Shown here piece by piece: positions 44,404 through 52,516 of a stretch of DNA of 64,000 nucleotides; the first letter of the stretch is position 1, and every line of letters starts with the position of its first letter. The stretch is taken from the NCBI GenBank assembly GCA_963707555.1, contig CAVPQM010000014.1, forward strand, positions 310,001 to 374,000, given 5' to 3'. A program made the position numbers and the translations under genes. The notes below the pieces were generated by a model. That model had not been told where the DNA came from and did no database searches. It worked only from the letters and a program-made list of their open reading frames with translations. The stretch is from JAFAFN01 sp963707555 (GTDB lineage Bacteria; Actinomycetota; Acidimicrobiia; Acidimicrobiales; Microtrichaceae).

Positions 44404-45793
44404 GGGCCGCGGGGGCGACCAGCGGCCACGGGCGTTCGCGTTCCATCGCCAGGCCCAGGTCGAGCACGAGTGCGTCGTCGTGGTGGCGTGTCGCGATCTG
44501 CATGCCGACGGGCAGGCCGTTGAGCTGGCCGATCGGCACCGACAGCGACGGGTTGCCGACGATGTTGTACGGGATCGTCAGCGCGCCGTTGTTCTCCGGG
44601 CCCGTCGGTTGACCGGCCGTCTCGAGGTTGAGGTAGGTGTCGGCAGCGAAGGCCACGTCGGGGTTGGTCGCGCTGATGATGAAGTCGACCTGGTCGAAGG
44701 CTGCGGCGACCGCCTCGTTGGCCCGGGTCCGGGCCTGCTCGGAGTGGGCCATCATCTCGAGGGAGTACTTCTGCTGGGCGATGGTCAGGCCGAAGGCGAT
44801 CTCGCCGCTCAGGTCGTCCTTGCACTCCGGCCACAGGCCCTCGAGATCGGCGTACAGGCCCGAGAGGTTCCCGAGCGCCCACTCGAAGCCGAGCCCGGGG
44901 AACGCCAGGTCGATCTCGACGACGCGCAACCCGACCTGTGCGGCGAGCAGCTCACCCGCTTCGACGACCATGTCGGCGACGACGGGATTGACCACCGCGG
45001 TGCCCAGGTCCGGCACGATCGCGACGTTGGCACCGCGCAGGTCGGCGAGGTGCGAACCGAGGTCGTGTTCCCACCCCTCGACGCGAGGCAGCGAGTACGG
45101 GTCGCGCGAGTCGTGGCCGTTGGTGACGTCGTAGTACCGGCAGATGTCGCGGATGGATCGGGCCATGACGCCGAGCACGACGGTCATCGGGTGGATCAAC
45201 GTCTGTGGACCCCGCGGGATGCGACCTGCGGTGCCCTTCATCCCGGGGAGCCCGTTGAACCCCGCCGGGATGCGGATCGAACCGCCGCCGTCGCCGCCCG
45301 ACGCGAGGGTCACGAGCCCACCGGCGACCGCTGCGGACGAGCCTGCCGAGGAACCGCCTGCGGTGCGGCCCGTCTGCCAGGGGTTGTGCGTGACTCCGTT
45401 CAGCTTCGAGACCGAGACGTTCAGACCGCCGAACTCGGACGCGGTGGTGAGCCCGACGGGCACCACGCCGCCTGCCAGCTCGGCGCGCACCAGCGCAGTC
45501 TCGGTGTGGTCAGCGACTCGATCGGCGAACACGAGCGTGGCCTCGGTGTTGGGCCAACCCGCGTACGGGCTGAGCTCCTTGACCCCGAAGGGGACACCGC
45601 CGAAGGGCAGGTCGGTGTCGGCCTCTGCAGCCTTCGTCCGAGCCAGGTCGGGGTCGAGGAACGAGAACGCGTTGAGCTCGCTGTCGTCGATCGCTGCGAG
45701 CGTCGCATCGAGCTCTTCGACCGGCGATCGATCGCCGGCCCTGAACGCATCGACGAGTGAGCATGCGTCGCCCAGCCACGGACCGTCGGTCAT
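44396..45793 (-). CDS. Amidase-signature-family amidase
   Basis: A 465-residue amidase. The Ser-cisSer-Lys triad is Lys72 in VPFGVKEL, Ser148 in TAGGSSAGSSAAVAGG and nucleophile Ser172 in GGDGGGSIRIPAGFNG. The C-terminus NIVGNPSLSVPIGQLNGLPVGMQIATR is typical. ATG at 45793 is placed nine bases after AGGGGG; an upstream ATG (45802) abuts that site. Substrate unknown. Divergent from padR, sharing its operator region. Confidence 0.92.
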   Translation of the reverse strand: MTDGPWLGDACSLVDAFRAGDRSPVEELDATLAAIDDSELNAFSFLDPDLARTKAAEADTDLPFGGVPFGVKELSPYAGWPNTEATLVFADRVADHTETALVRAELAGGVVPVGLTTASEFGGLNVSVSKLNGVTHNPWQTGRTAGGSSAGSSAAVAGGLVTLASGGDGGGSIRIPAGFNGLPGMKGTAGRIPRGPQTLIHPMTVVLGVMARSIRDICRYYDVTNGHDSRDPYSLPRVEGWEHDLGSHLADLRGANVAIVPDLGTAVVNPVVADMVVEAGELLAAQVGLRVVEIDLAFPGLGFEWALGNLSGLYADLEGLWPECKDDLSGEIAFGLTIAQQKYSLEMMAHSEQARTRANEAVAAAFDQVDFIISATNPDVAFAADTYLNLETAGQPTGPENNGALTIPYNIVGNPSLSVPIGQLNGLPVGMQIATRHHDDALVLDLGLAMERERPWPLVAPAAPC

Positions 45794-45947
45794 CGCTGTC
45801 ATCCCCCTGAGATCGTGGCGCCCGTGCGCCGACCACGGCGACCATACCGGTCCTGTCCGATCGCCACGCTTCGTTGGACGCGATCCGACCGAATCGGTCA
45901 CATCCCGGACAACGAACCTTCTCGTCGAGCGATCGGGAACAGCGGGT

Positions 45948-45985
45948 TGCATACTCGGTATGCATCAGTGCATACTCGGTATGCA
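45948..45985. promoter_or_regulatory. Two identical perfect operators upstream of padR
   Basis: TGCATACTCGGTATGCA occurs at 45948-45964 and 45969-45985. Each has 8-bp perfect arms around one C-or-G centre and they are 21 bp apart centre to centre, two helical turns. They lie 43 bp before the padR start. PadR proteins commonly bind such dyads and repress their own transporter operons. Confidence 0.92.
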
Positions 45986-46027
45986 GTCGCCGTCCAGGGC
46001 GGCAACGGACGTGGGACGGGGGCGGCG

Positions 46028-46618
46028 ATGTCGATCAGGAACGGGTTGCTCGCCCTGCTCGCGGACGGTCCCGAGTACGGCTTCGCACTGAAGAAGCAGT
46101 TCGAGGAGCGCACCGCCGAACTGTGGCCGCTCAACGTCGGGCAGGTGTACACGACCCTCGGTCGACTGGTGCGGGACGGCCTGGTCGACGAGGTGGCCGG
46201 CGCGGGCGACTCGTCGGGCGGGGCGGGCGGCGATGCCGGCCAGCGTGAATACCGGCTGACCGAGCGGGGTCGTGAGGAGCTGGCGGCCTGGATCCGCAAC
46301 CCTCGACCACGGGACGTGCCCGACCGTGACGAGCTGGTCATCAAGATCGTGCTGGCCGAGGGCCTCGACGGCGTCGATCTGCTCGACGTCGTCGACGAAC
46401 AACGAGCGGTCAGCACCGAGGCGTTGCAGCGGCTCACCCGCCAGAAGGCGGCGATCGACCCCGCGGACATCGGACGGGTGCTCGCACTCGACGCGGTGAT
46501 CCTGCAGGTCGAGGCGGAGCTGCGGTGGTTGGACCTGTGCGAGGCCCGAGTGCTCGCCGCAGGTCGCTCCGGCACCGATGGGCCCGGACGAGATCGAGGA
46601 AGAGGGAGACGACGTTGA
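46028..46618 (+). CDS. PadR-family transcriptional repressor
   Basis: A 196-residue PadR regulator. The winged helix is SIRNGLLALLADGPEYGFALKKQFEERTAELWPLNVGQVYTTLGRLVRDGLVDE, with the wing at QREYRLTERGREEL. The C-terminal helical dimerisation part follows (DELVIKIVLAEGL, ALQRLTRQKAAID). It most likely represses its own operon with the downstream ABC transporter through the paired operators. Its stop overlaps the ABC start by four bases (TTGA). Confidence 0.93.
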   Translation: MSIRNGLLALLADGPEYGFALKKQFEERTAELWPLNVGQVYTTLGRLVRDGLVDEVAGAGDSSGGAGGDAGQREYRLTERGREELAAWIRNPRPRDVPDRDELVIKIVLAEGLDGVDLLDVVDEQRAVSTEALQRLTRQKAAIDPADIGRVLALDAVILQVEAELRWLDLCEARVLAAGRSGTDGPGRDRGRGRRR

Positions 46619-47394
46619 ACGAGGAGAACACACGACGACCGCTGGTCGACCTCCGAGGCGTGGAGCGGTCGTTCCGCGACGGACGCGGAGAACGCCACGT
46701 GCTGCGCGGCGTCGACCTGCAGGTCCACGAGGGCGAGCTGGTGGCGCTCATGGGTCCGAGTGGCTCGGGCAAGTCGACCCTGCTCGCGATCGCCGCCGGT
46801 CTGGAGCGCGCCGATGCCGGCCAGGTCGTCGTCGATCGCCACCACCTGCGAGCACTCGACACCCGCGGCCTGGCCGAGCTGCGCCGCACGACGGTCGGCT
46901 ACGTCGAACAGCACCTCAACCTGCTCGCTGCGTTGACCGCGGCCGAGAACGTGGCGCTGCCGCTCGAGCTGGGCGGCATGCGGCCACGGCGTGCTCGGGG
47001 GATCGCGGCTGAAGCCCTGGACCAGGTGGGCCTGGGCGACATGCTCGACGCACTGCCCGACGACCTCTCCGGCGGTGAGCAGCAGCGTGTCGCGGTCGCC
47101 CGAGCGCTGATCGGCGAACGCCAGGTGCTGCTCGCGGACGAACCGACGGGTGCGCTCGACTCGCTGACCGGCGAGTCGGTGATGCGACTGCTGCGGTCGC
47201 GCTGCGACGACGACGGGGCCGCCGTCGTGATCGCGACGCACAACGCGGCGCACGCCGCGTGGGCGGACCGGGTGGTGCACCTGCGTGACGGCGTGCTGGT
47301 GCAGCGGGCCACGGCCGTGACCTCGGGACCGTTCCGGGTCGCGCCGCCGGTGGACGACGAGTCGTCGGCGGAGCTCTCCGGGGAGCCGGCGTGA
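46615..47394 (+). CDS. ABC transporter ATP-binding protein (MacB/LolD type)
   Basis: A 259-residue ATPase. Walker A GPSGSGKST at about 47-55, signature LSGGEQQRVAVARAL, Walker B VLLADEPTGALD and switch His in VVIATHN. The D-E-P-T-G-A-L-D-S form is typical of exporters with FtsX-like permeases. TTG at 46615 overlaps the padR stop and follows a GAGGAAGAGGGAGA site. Pairs with the next gene. Confidence 0.93.
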   Translation: MNEENTRRPLVDLRGVERSFRDGRGERHVLRGVDLQVHEGELVALMGPSGSGKSTLLAIAAGLERADAGQVVVDRHHLRALDTRGLAELRRTTVGYVEQHLNLLAALTAAENVALPLELGGMRPRRARGIAAEALDQVGLGDMLDALPDDLSGGEQQRVAVARALIGERQVLLADEPTGALDSLTGESVMRLLRSRCDDDGAAVVIATHNAAHAAWADRVVHLRDGVLVQRATAVTSGPFRVAPPVDDESSAELSGEPA

Positions 47395-49904
47395 GGGCCC
47401 TGCTGCGGCTCGGGCGCCGGGAGGCCTGGCAGCACAAGGCCCGCAGCACCCTCGTGCTGCTGCTCATCCTGATCCCGGTGGGGCTGAGCTCGGCAGCGTT
47501 GGTCCTGGTCCCCGCCATGTCCGACGAGCTGCGCATGTCGTCGGAGATCGGCGCCGCGCAGGCTCGGGTGATGACGATCGGCGGGGCCTCGGCGCCCGTC
47601 GAACTTCCGTGGGACGACCCCGCCGCCGGCGACGGGGTCCGGGTCCTGGACGCGGCGACGTTCACGGCGTGGGTGCCCGTCGGCGACGACGGCCTGGTGA
47701 CGGGCATCGGTACCGAGCAGGTCGACGCCGTCGACCCGATGATCGCCCCCAAGTACTCCGCCCTCACCGGGCGGCTGCCCGAGGCAGCGGGCGAGGTCTC
47801 CCTGGACCGCGCCTCGATGCGCCGCTTCGGCCTCGTGGTGGGCGACACGATCCGATTCGCCCTGCCGGCGGTCGACCTGACCGTCGTCGGCGTGGTCGAC
47901 GACGGCGACTGCACCGACTGCCCGCTCGCGGTGCTCGCGCCGGGGTCCGTCGAGCGTCCCGTACCACCGAGCGAGGGCGACCCGTTCCCGGCCGAGTGGA
48001 CCTCGGTCGCGTGGCAGGACGCCTGGTACCTCGACGGGGTCTCACCGACGGTGCTCGAGCGGATGGAGCTCCAGTCGCTCGGCGGGGTGGATTGGGCGAT
48101 CTCGAGTCGTGACCGTGTCGACACCTCGGGCGACGACCCCGACGTGGCCAGGGCGTGGGCCGTCGCCGGCGCGGCGTTCCTGCTGTTGTGGACCGGGCTC
48201 GTCGCCGCATCCGGCCTGGCGGTGGGCGCACGCCGCCGCAAGCGCGAGCTCGGTCTGCTCGCCGCGAACGGCGCGGATCCGTCGAGACTCCGCCTGGCGG
48301 TCGTCGCCGAGGGACTCGTGCTCGGCACGCTCGGCGCAGCGCTCGGAGTGGCCATCGGCGCCGTCGCCGCCAGGATCATCGAGCCCAGCGTGAGGATCGA
48401 CACCCTGCCCAGGGCCTTGCCGATTCCCTGGGCATGGCTGCTCGTCGTCTGGGCGGTCGGCACGCTCGCTGCGGTCATCGCAGCGTGGTCGGCATCGGTC
48501 GGCGTGGCATCGCTGACCCCGTCCCAGCTGCTTCGAGGACATCGACCCACGCCCCGGCCGGCCCCGGCCTGGTTCGCCGCCGGACTCGTGCTGTTCGCCG
48601 GCGGTTGCATCGTGCTCCGGGTCGGCCGCGAGATGATCGGTGACAGTTACGGCGCAAGCAGAGGCAACCAGGTCGTGATCGCCTGCGGGGTTCTGGCAGC
48701 GACGTTGGGGGTGGTGGCGGTCGTCGTCGGAGCGACCCGCATCGCCGGCCGACTCACCGATTCGGCCCCCACTTCGACGAGGCTCGCCGGGCGTGACCTC
48801 GCCCGGCACGGCGTGCGGATCGCCGCAGCCACCGCAGCGGTCGCCCTCACCCTGACGGGCGCGACCGCGGTGGCGACCTACTTCCGGGCGAACGTCGACA
48901 CCGAGCCGGCGTGGTCCCACGATGTCGGTTCCGACGGCATGGTGTCCGGAGGGCCTGACCGTGTCGGTCTGCTCCACGGGCGGGAGAGCCGACTGGTCGA
49001 CGGCCGGGTCCTGTCGCTGGTGGTCGACGATCGGGTGACCAACGCGCTGGCCGAGGTGGCCCCGACGGTCGGCACCGTTGCGCACTTCTCGGCATCCGAC
49101 GCCGTGCAGCGGTGCCTCGACGGGTTCCCCGACGCACAGGGCGGCCCGACGCCGGAGCAGTGCGAACCGGTCACCGTGTCCGTCGCCGACGAGGGCATGC
49201 TCGACGTGTTGCCTCCGGCTGTCGCCGACACGCTCCGCGACGGACGCATCATCAGCAACGGCGCCACCATCCGCGACGCCGCCGGCACGGAGCTCGACAC
49301 CGAGGTGGTCTCCCTCGGGCTCTGGTCCACCAGCGGTGGGATGAGCGGTTCGATGAGCGGCGCCGGCCTGCTCATGACCGAGGCGACCGCCGACGCGCTC
49401 GGCGTGGACCGAGGCGAGGCGTTCGCCACCGAGGCCTTCGTGGTGCTCGACGGTGCCACCGACGATGCGGTGGAACGAATGGTTCGAGACCTCGGGTTCG
49501 GGCTGTCCGAGGGGTCCTGGGAACCGACGTCCGAGCTCGGGTGGTCGGACGCCGCGATCTTCGCGGTGGGTGCAGCAGTGATCTCGTTCGTCACGCTGCT
49601 CATCGTGATGATCACCTTGGCGCTGGTGCGGGTCGAGTCCCGCTCCGACGACGACGTGCTGCTCATCGCGGGGGCCTCGCCCGGGCTGTCCCGGCGGGTC
49701 AGCGCGGCACGCGCCGGGCTGATCGTCGTGGCGGCAGCGTTGCCCGCATCGATCGCCGGCTGGTCGGTCGCTCGATCGCTGATGATCGGCTCCGCCCCGG
49801 TGCCGTGGGCGGCGATCGCCCTGGCCCTCGTCGCGCTGCCACTGCTCGCCGCAGCGCTCGGGTGGCTCTTCCACCGCCCACCACGCCGGCTGCGCCTCGG
49901 CTGA
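47391..49904 (+). CDS. FtsX-like ABC transporter permease
   Basis: An 837-residue permease fused as two FtsX units. TM1 is TLVLLLILIPVGLSSAALVLVPA with a large outside loop. The first three-helix FtsX set lies around WAVAGAAFLLLWTGLVAASGLAVGARRRKRELGLLAANGAD. A second extracellular domain precedes IFAVGAAVISFVTLLIVMITLALVRVESRSDDDVLLIAGASPG, and the final helices are LIVVAAALPASIAGWSVAR and AAIALALVALPLLAAALGW. GTG start overlaps the ATPase stop. Probable export of a drug, peptide or lipid under PadR control. Confidence 0.9.
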   Translation: MRALLRLGRREAWQHKARSTLVLLLILIPVGLSSAALVLVPAMSDELRMSSEIGAAQARVMTIGGASAPVELPWDDPAAGDGVRVLDAATFTAWVPVGDDGLVTGIGTEQVDAVDPMIAPKYSALTGRLPEAAGEVSLDRASMRRFGLVVGDTIRFALPAVDLTVVGVVDDGDCTDCPLAVLAPGSVERPVPPSEGDPFPAEWTSVAWQDAWYLDGVSPTVLERMELQSLGGVDWAISSRDRVDTSGDDPDVARAWAVAGAAFLLLWTGLVAASGLAVGARRRKRELGLLAANGADPSRLRLAVVAEGLVLGTLGAALGVAIGAVAARIIEPSVRIDTLPRALPIPWAWLLVVWAVGTLAAVIAAWSASVGVASLTPSQLLRGHRPTPRPAPAWFAAGLVLFAGGCIVLRVGREMIGDSYGASRGNQVVIACGVLAATLGVVAVVVGATRIAGRLTDSAPTSTRLAGRDLARHGVRIAAATAAVALTLTGATAVATYFRANVDTEPAWSHDVGSDGMVSGGPDRVGLLHGRESRLVDGRVLSLVVDDRVTNALAEVAPTVGTVAHFSASDAVQRCLDGFPDAQGGPTPEQCEPVTVSVADEGMLDVLPPAVADTLRDGRIISNGATIRDAAGTELDTEVVSLGLWSTSGGMSGSMSGAGLLMTEATADALGVDRGEAFATEAFVVLDGATDDAVERMVRDLGFGLSEGSWEPTSELGWSDAAIFAVGAAVISFVTLLIVMITLALVRVESRSDDDVLLIAGASPGLSRRVSAARAGLIVVAAALPASIAGWSVARSLMIGSAPVPWAAIALALVALPLLAAALGWLFHRPPRRLRLG

Positions 49905-49933
49905 GCTCGGTCTCCACCGACCGGGAGCCCTCC

Positions 49934-49985
49934 CGAAATGACACCTGTTTTCGATGCCATCGCATCGAAAACAGGTGTCATTTCG
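49934..49985. repeat. 52-bp perfect palindrome
   Basis: 24-bp arms (cgaaatgacacctgttttcg + atgc and its exact complement) around the loop catc, 29 bp after the permease stop. Arms are far richer in A/T than the flanks. No T-run beyond the stem, but the size suits a terminator. The arm differs from palindrome families A and B. Confidence 0.93.
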
Positions 49986-50008
49986 AGGGGTGGGTAGGGT
50001 CCCTGCCC

Positions 50009-50809
50009 ATGGACGCTGCTGAGTTCCTGGGCCTCACGCCGACCCACAACCCGATGCGGTGGTTCCTGCCGATCACCGACGGCATCTCCACCAGGGAGAA
50101 GTTCCTCTTCGGTGGCAGTGGGCTCGGCGCGGCCGTCGCAGCGATGGAAGCCGTCTGCGAACGGCCGGTGGTGTGGGCAACGGCGCAGTACCTGTCCTTC
50201 GCCATGTCCGGGTCGATCATGGACCTCGACGTGACCATCGCGGTCTCGGGCAAGCGCACCAGCCAGGCCCGCGTCGTCGGCAAGGTCGGCGACCGCGAGA
50301 TCCTCACCGTCAACGCCGCCCTGGGCTCCAAGGACATCCCGATCGACGAGCAGTATCGGACGATGCCGGCGGTGCCTGACCCGCTGGAGTGCCCGAGTCG
50401 CGGTGAGCTCGTCGAGGACTCCGAGTCGATCATGACCCGCTTCGACATGCGGCTCGCGCTGGGCACGCCGTGGGACCGCTTCGACGGCACGTCACGCGCC
50501 GCGGACGGCCGCTCGGGGCTGTGGGTCCGGATGCCGGACGTGGACATGTCGGCCGCGGCCTTGGCCATCCTCGGTGACTACGTGCCGTTCGGGATCTCGC
50601 AGTCCCAGGGCAACTGGATCCCGTCGAACAGCCTCGACAACACCATCCGCGTGCAGCGGCTCGTGCCGACCGAGTGGGTGCTCTGCGACGTGCGCATCGA
50701 CGGCATCCACGACGGGTTCGGCCACGGCTCGGTCTACCTGTGGTCGGCGGACGGCACCCTGCTCGCCACTGCGAGCCAGTCCGCCGTGCTGCACAACCCA
50801 CGCACCTGA
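50009..50809 (+). CDS. Acyl-CoA thioesterase-like protein
   Basis: A 266-residue double hotdog protein of the TesB/PaaI-related type: FLFGGSGLGAAVAAMEAVCERPVVWATAQYLSFAMSGSIMDLDVTIAVSGKRTSQARVVGKVGDREI in the first half, and NSLDNTIRVQRLVPTEWVLCDVRIDGIHDGFGHGSVYLWSADGTLLATASQSAVL in the second. Likely hydrolyses acyl-CoA esters. ATG at 50009. Followed by an intergenic palindrome. Confidence 0.85.
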   Translation: MDAAEFLGLTPTHNPMRWFLPITDGISTREKFLFGGSGLGAAVAAMEAVCERPVVWATAQYLSFAMSGSIMDLDVTIAVSGKRTSQARVVGKVGDREILTVNAALGSKDIPIDEQYRTMPAVPDPLECPSRGELVEDSESIMTRFDMRLALGTPWDRFDGTSRAADGRSGLWVRMPDVDMSAAALAILGDYVPFGISQSQGNWIPSNSLDNTIRVQRLVPTEWVLCDVRIDGIHDGFGHGSVYLWSADGTLLATASQSAVLHNPRT

Positions 50810-50861
50810 GACTCGCCGCGCCCTGACGTGGCGGCGCCGTTCGTCCTGACTCGGTGGGAGT

Positions 50862-50898
50862 GGGGTCGTCATCGACAAGGTGTGTCGACGACGACCCC
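50862..50898. repeat. Palindrome, family B copy 2
   Basis: GGGGTCGTCATCGACA-aggtg-TGTCGACGACGACCCC, 16-bp arms with one mismatch and 5-nt loop, between the thioesterase and LLM genes. The sequence from gtggggtcgtc to cgacgacccctat matches the copy at 33998-34034 almost base for base. Confidence 0.92.
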
Positions 50899-50929
50899 TA
50901 TGTCCGGGCGAGATCGGTAGGGTCGGCCC

Positions 50930-51940
50930 ATGAGCGACACGTCCACCGACCCGTCCTTCCTCTCCGGCCGATTCGGCATGACCATCCCCTTCGACGGGGT
51001 GCCGCTGTCGGAGCAGCGCGACTGGATCGTCGAGCTCGAGGACCTGGGTTACACCGACGTCTGGTCCGCCGAGGCCAACGGTGCCGATGCCTTCACGCCC
51101 CTGGCGCTCGCCTCGGCGTGGGCGCCGTCGCTGCGACTCGGCTCGGCGATCGTGCCGGCCTACACCCGCGGTCCCGCCCTGCTCGCGCAGTCCGTCGCGA
51201 CACTGGCTGACGCAGCACCCGGCCGGGTCGCGTTCGGCATCGGCACGTCGTCGAACGTGATCGTCGAGGGCTGGAACGGCATCCCGTTCACCGATCCGTA
51301 CCACCAGGTGCGCGACATGGTGCGATTCATCCGGGGTGCCATGTCGGGCGAGAAGATGTCCGGCACCTTCGGGCGCTCCGAGATCAAGGGCTTCCGCCTC
51401 GGCATCCGTCCCGCCGAGCAGCCCCGCATCCTGATCGCCGCGCTGCGGGAAGGCATGTTGCGACTCGCCGGCCGCGAGTCCGACGGCGCCATCATCAACT
51501 GGCTCTCGGCCGACGACGTCGCGACGGTCGCACCGATCGTGCAGGCAGCCGGCGGCGCAGCGCCCGGCGAGACGACGAAGGAGGTCGTCGCCCGCATCTT
51601 CGTCGCGCCGACGACCGACCGCGACACCGTGATGGCGATGGGTCGCTACGCGATCGCCGCCTATCTGAGCGTGCCCGTCTACGCCGCGTTCCACGAGTGG
51701 ATGGGTCGCGGCGAGCAGCTCGCCGAGATGTGGCGGCTCTGGGGTGAGGGCGACCGCAAGGGTGCCCTCGCGGCGATCCCCGACTCGTTGGTCGACGAGT
51801 TGATCGTCTGGGGCTCGCCCGAGGAGTGCCGCGAGCACATCGGCCGCTACGTCGCCAACGGGGTCACCACGCCGGCGTTGGCGCTGTTGCCGTTCGGCTA
51901 CGACGTCCGCCAGGCGATCCGCGACCTCGCACCGCGCTGA
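50930..51940 (+). CDS. LLM-class (F420-type) oxidoreductase
   Basis: A 336-residue TIM-barrel protein of the luciferase-like family. LEDLGYTDVWSAEANGADAFTPLALASAWAPSLRLGSAIVPAYTRGPALLAQSVATLADAAPGRVAFGIGTSS is diagnostic and of the F420-dependent subclass common in actinomycetes. It should pass hydride between F420 and an organic substrate that cannot be named. ATG after a GGTAGGGTCGG stretch. A good terminator follows. Confidence 0.88.
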   Translation: MSDTSTDPSFLSGRFGMTIPFDGVPLSEQRDWIVELEDLGYTDVWSAEANGADAFTPLALASAWAPSLRLGSAIVPAYTRGPALLAQSVATLADAAPGRVAFGIGTSSNVIVEGWNGIPFTDPYHQVRDMVRFIRGAMSGEKMSGTFGRSEIKGFRLGIRPAEQPRILIAALREGMLRLAGRESDGAIINWLSADDVATVAPIVQAAGGAAPGETTKEVVARIFVAPTTDRDTVMAMGRYAIAAYLSVPVYAAFHEWMGRGEQLAEMWRLWGEGDRKGALAAIPDSLVDELIVWGSPEECREHIGRYVANGVTTPALALLPFGYDVRQAIRDLAPR

Positions 51941-51988
51941 ACGACCGATCGAGCGGCGCACGCAGCGAGGCTGCAGACGACGAAGGAT

Positions 51989-52018
51989 CGTGCGGCCCCT
52001 CCCTCCGGGGGCCGCACG
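51989..52018. terminator. Strong hairpin after the LLM gene
   Basis: CGTGCGGCCCC-(8 nt)-GGGGCCGCACG, 49 bp after the stop, then gccatccg with no T-run. Clear rho-independent-like stem for a high-GC genome. Confidence 0.7.
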
Positions 52019-52090
52019 CCATCCGTTCACACGGGGCCGATCGGTCGGTGGGCGAGACCGAACGACCTGCCCCGTGTGACGTCCTCGGGC

Positions 52091-52438
52091 TCAGCCGCTG
52101 CTCGCGGTGTCGCTGCTCGCGGTGTCGCTGCCGGCCGGGCCGGCGTCGGCGGCGTCGCTGGGTGCTCCGTGCGCCGTCGCGGCGTCGTGGTAGCGGACCC
52201 GGAGCTCCTCCGAGGAGCTCAGCCGTTCGATCCAACCGGCCTGGACGACCTCCCAGTCGCCGTGAGGGACACCGTTCGCCTCGACGAATGCCTCGATCGC
52301 GTCGGCGCGGGTCAGCCCGGAGCGGAGCATGTGGGCGCTCAGCTGCGCGTAGCGCTCGAGATCGACGCCCCGGATCGGTTCGGAGGCAGCAGCGGGATCC
52401 ATCGCGAGGGTCACCGTCACCGTGCGCATCCAGCGCAT
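52091..52438 (-). CDS. Hypothetical protein with a repeat tail
   Basis: Up to 115 residues (or about 103 from ATG 52402). EPIRGVDLERYAQLSAHMLRSGLTRADAIEAFVEANGVPHGDWEVVQAGWIERL reads as a compact helical domain; DLERYAQLSAHML suggests a short protein-binding motif. The last 12 residues (SDTASSDTASSG) come from a 15-bp repeat. No family recognised. Confidence 0.6.
   Translation of the reverse strand: MRWMRTVTVTLAMDPAAASEPIRGVDLERYAQLSAHMLRSGLTRADAIEAFVEANGVPHGDWEVVQAGWIERLSSSEELRVRYHDAATAHGAPSDAADAGPAGSDTASSDTASSG
52097..52126 (+). repeat. 15-bp direct repeat at the 3' end of a gene
   Basis: gctgctcgcggtgtc twice, 52097-52111 and 52112-52126, then a partial. Encodes the SDTAS repeats at the end of the hypothetical protein. 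Multiple of three, so frame-neutral. Confidence 0.88.
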
Positions 52439-52516
52439 CGCGTCACGTCGGGCACGAGGATCAGTGTGAACCTCGCCGCGCGTGGCGTCATGAGTAGTCG
52501 CTACTCAAATTCGCCC

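Noticed and set aside
44480..45760. 426-codon plus-strand frame opposite the amidase
   Set aside because: The amidase triad is intact on the minus strand. The plus frame is a low-information shadow.
48042..49874. 610-codon minus-strand frame opposite the permease
   Set aside because: The plus frame has regular hydrophobic helices of an FtsX permease. The minus frame is Arg/His/Gly-rich.
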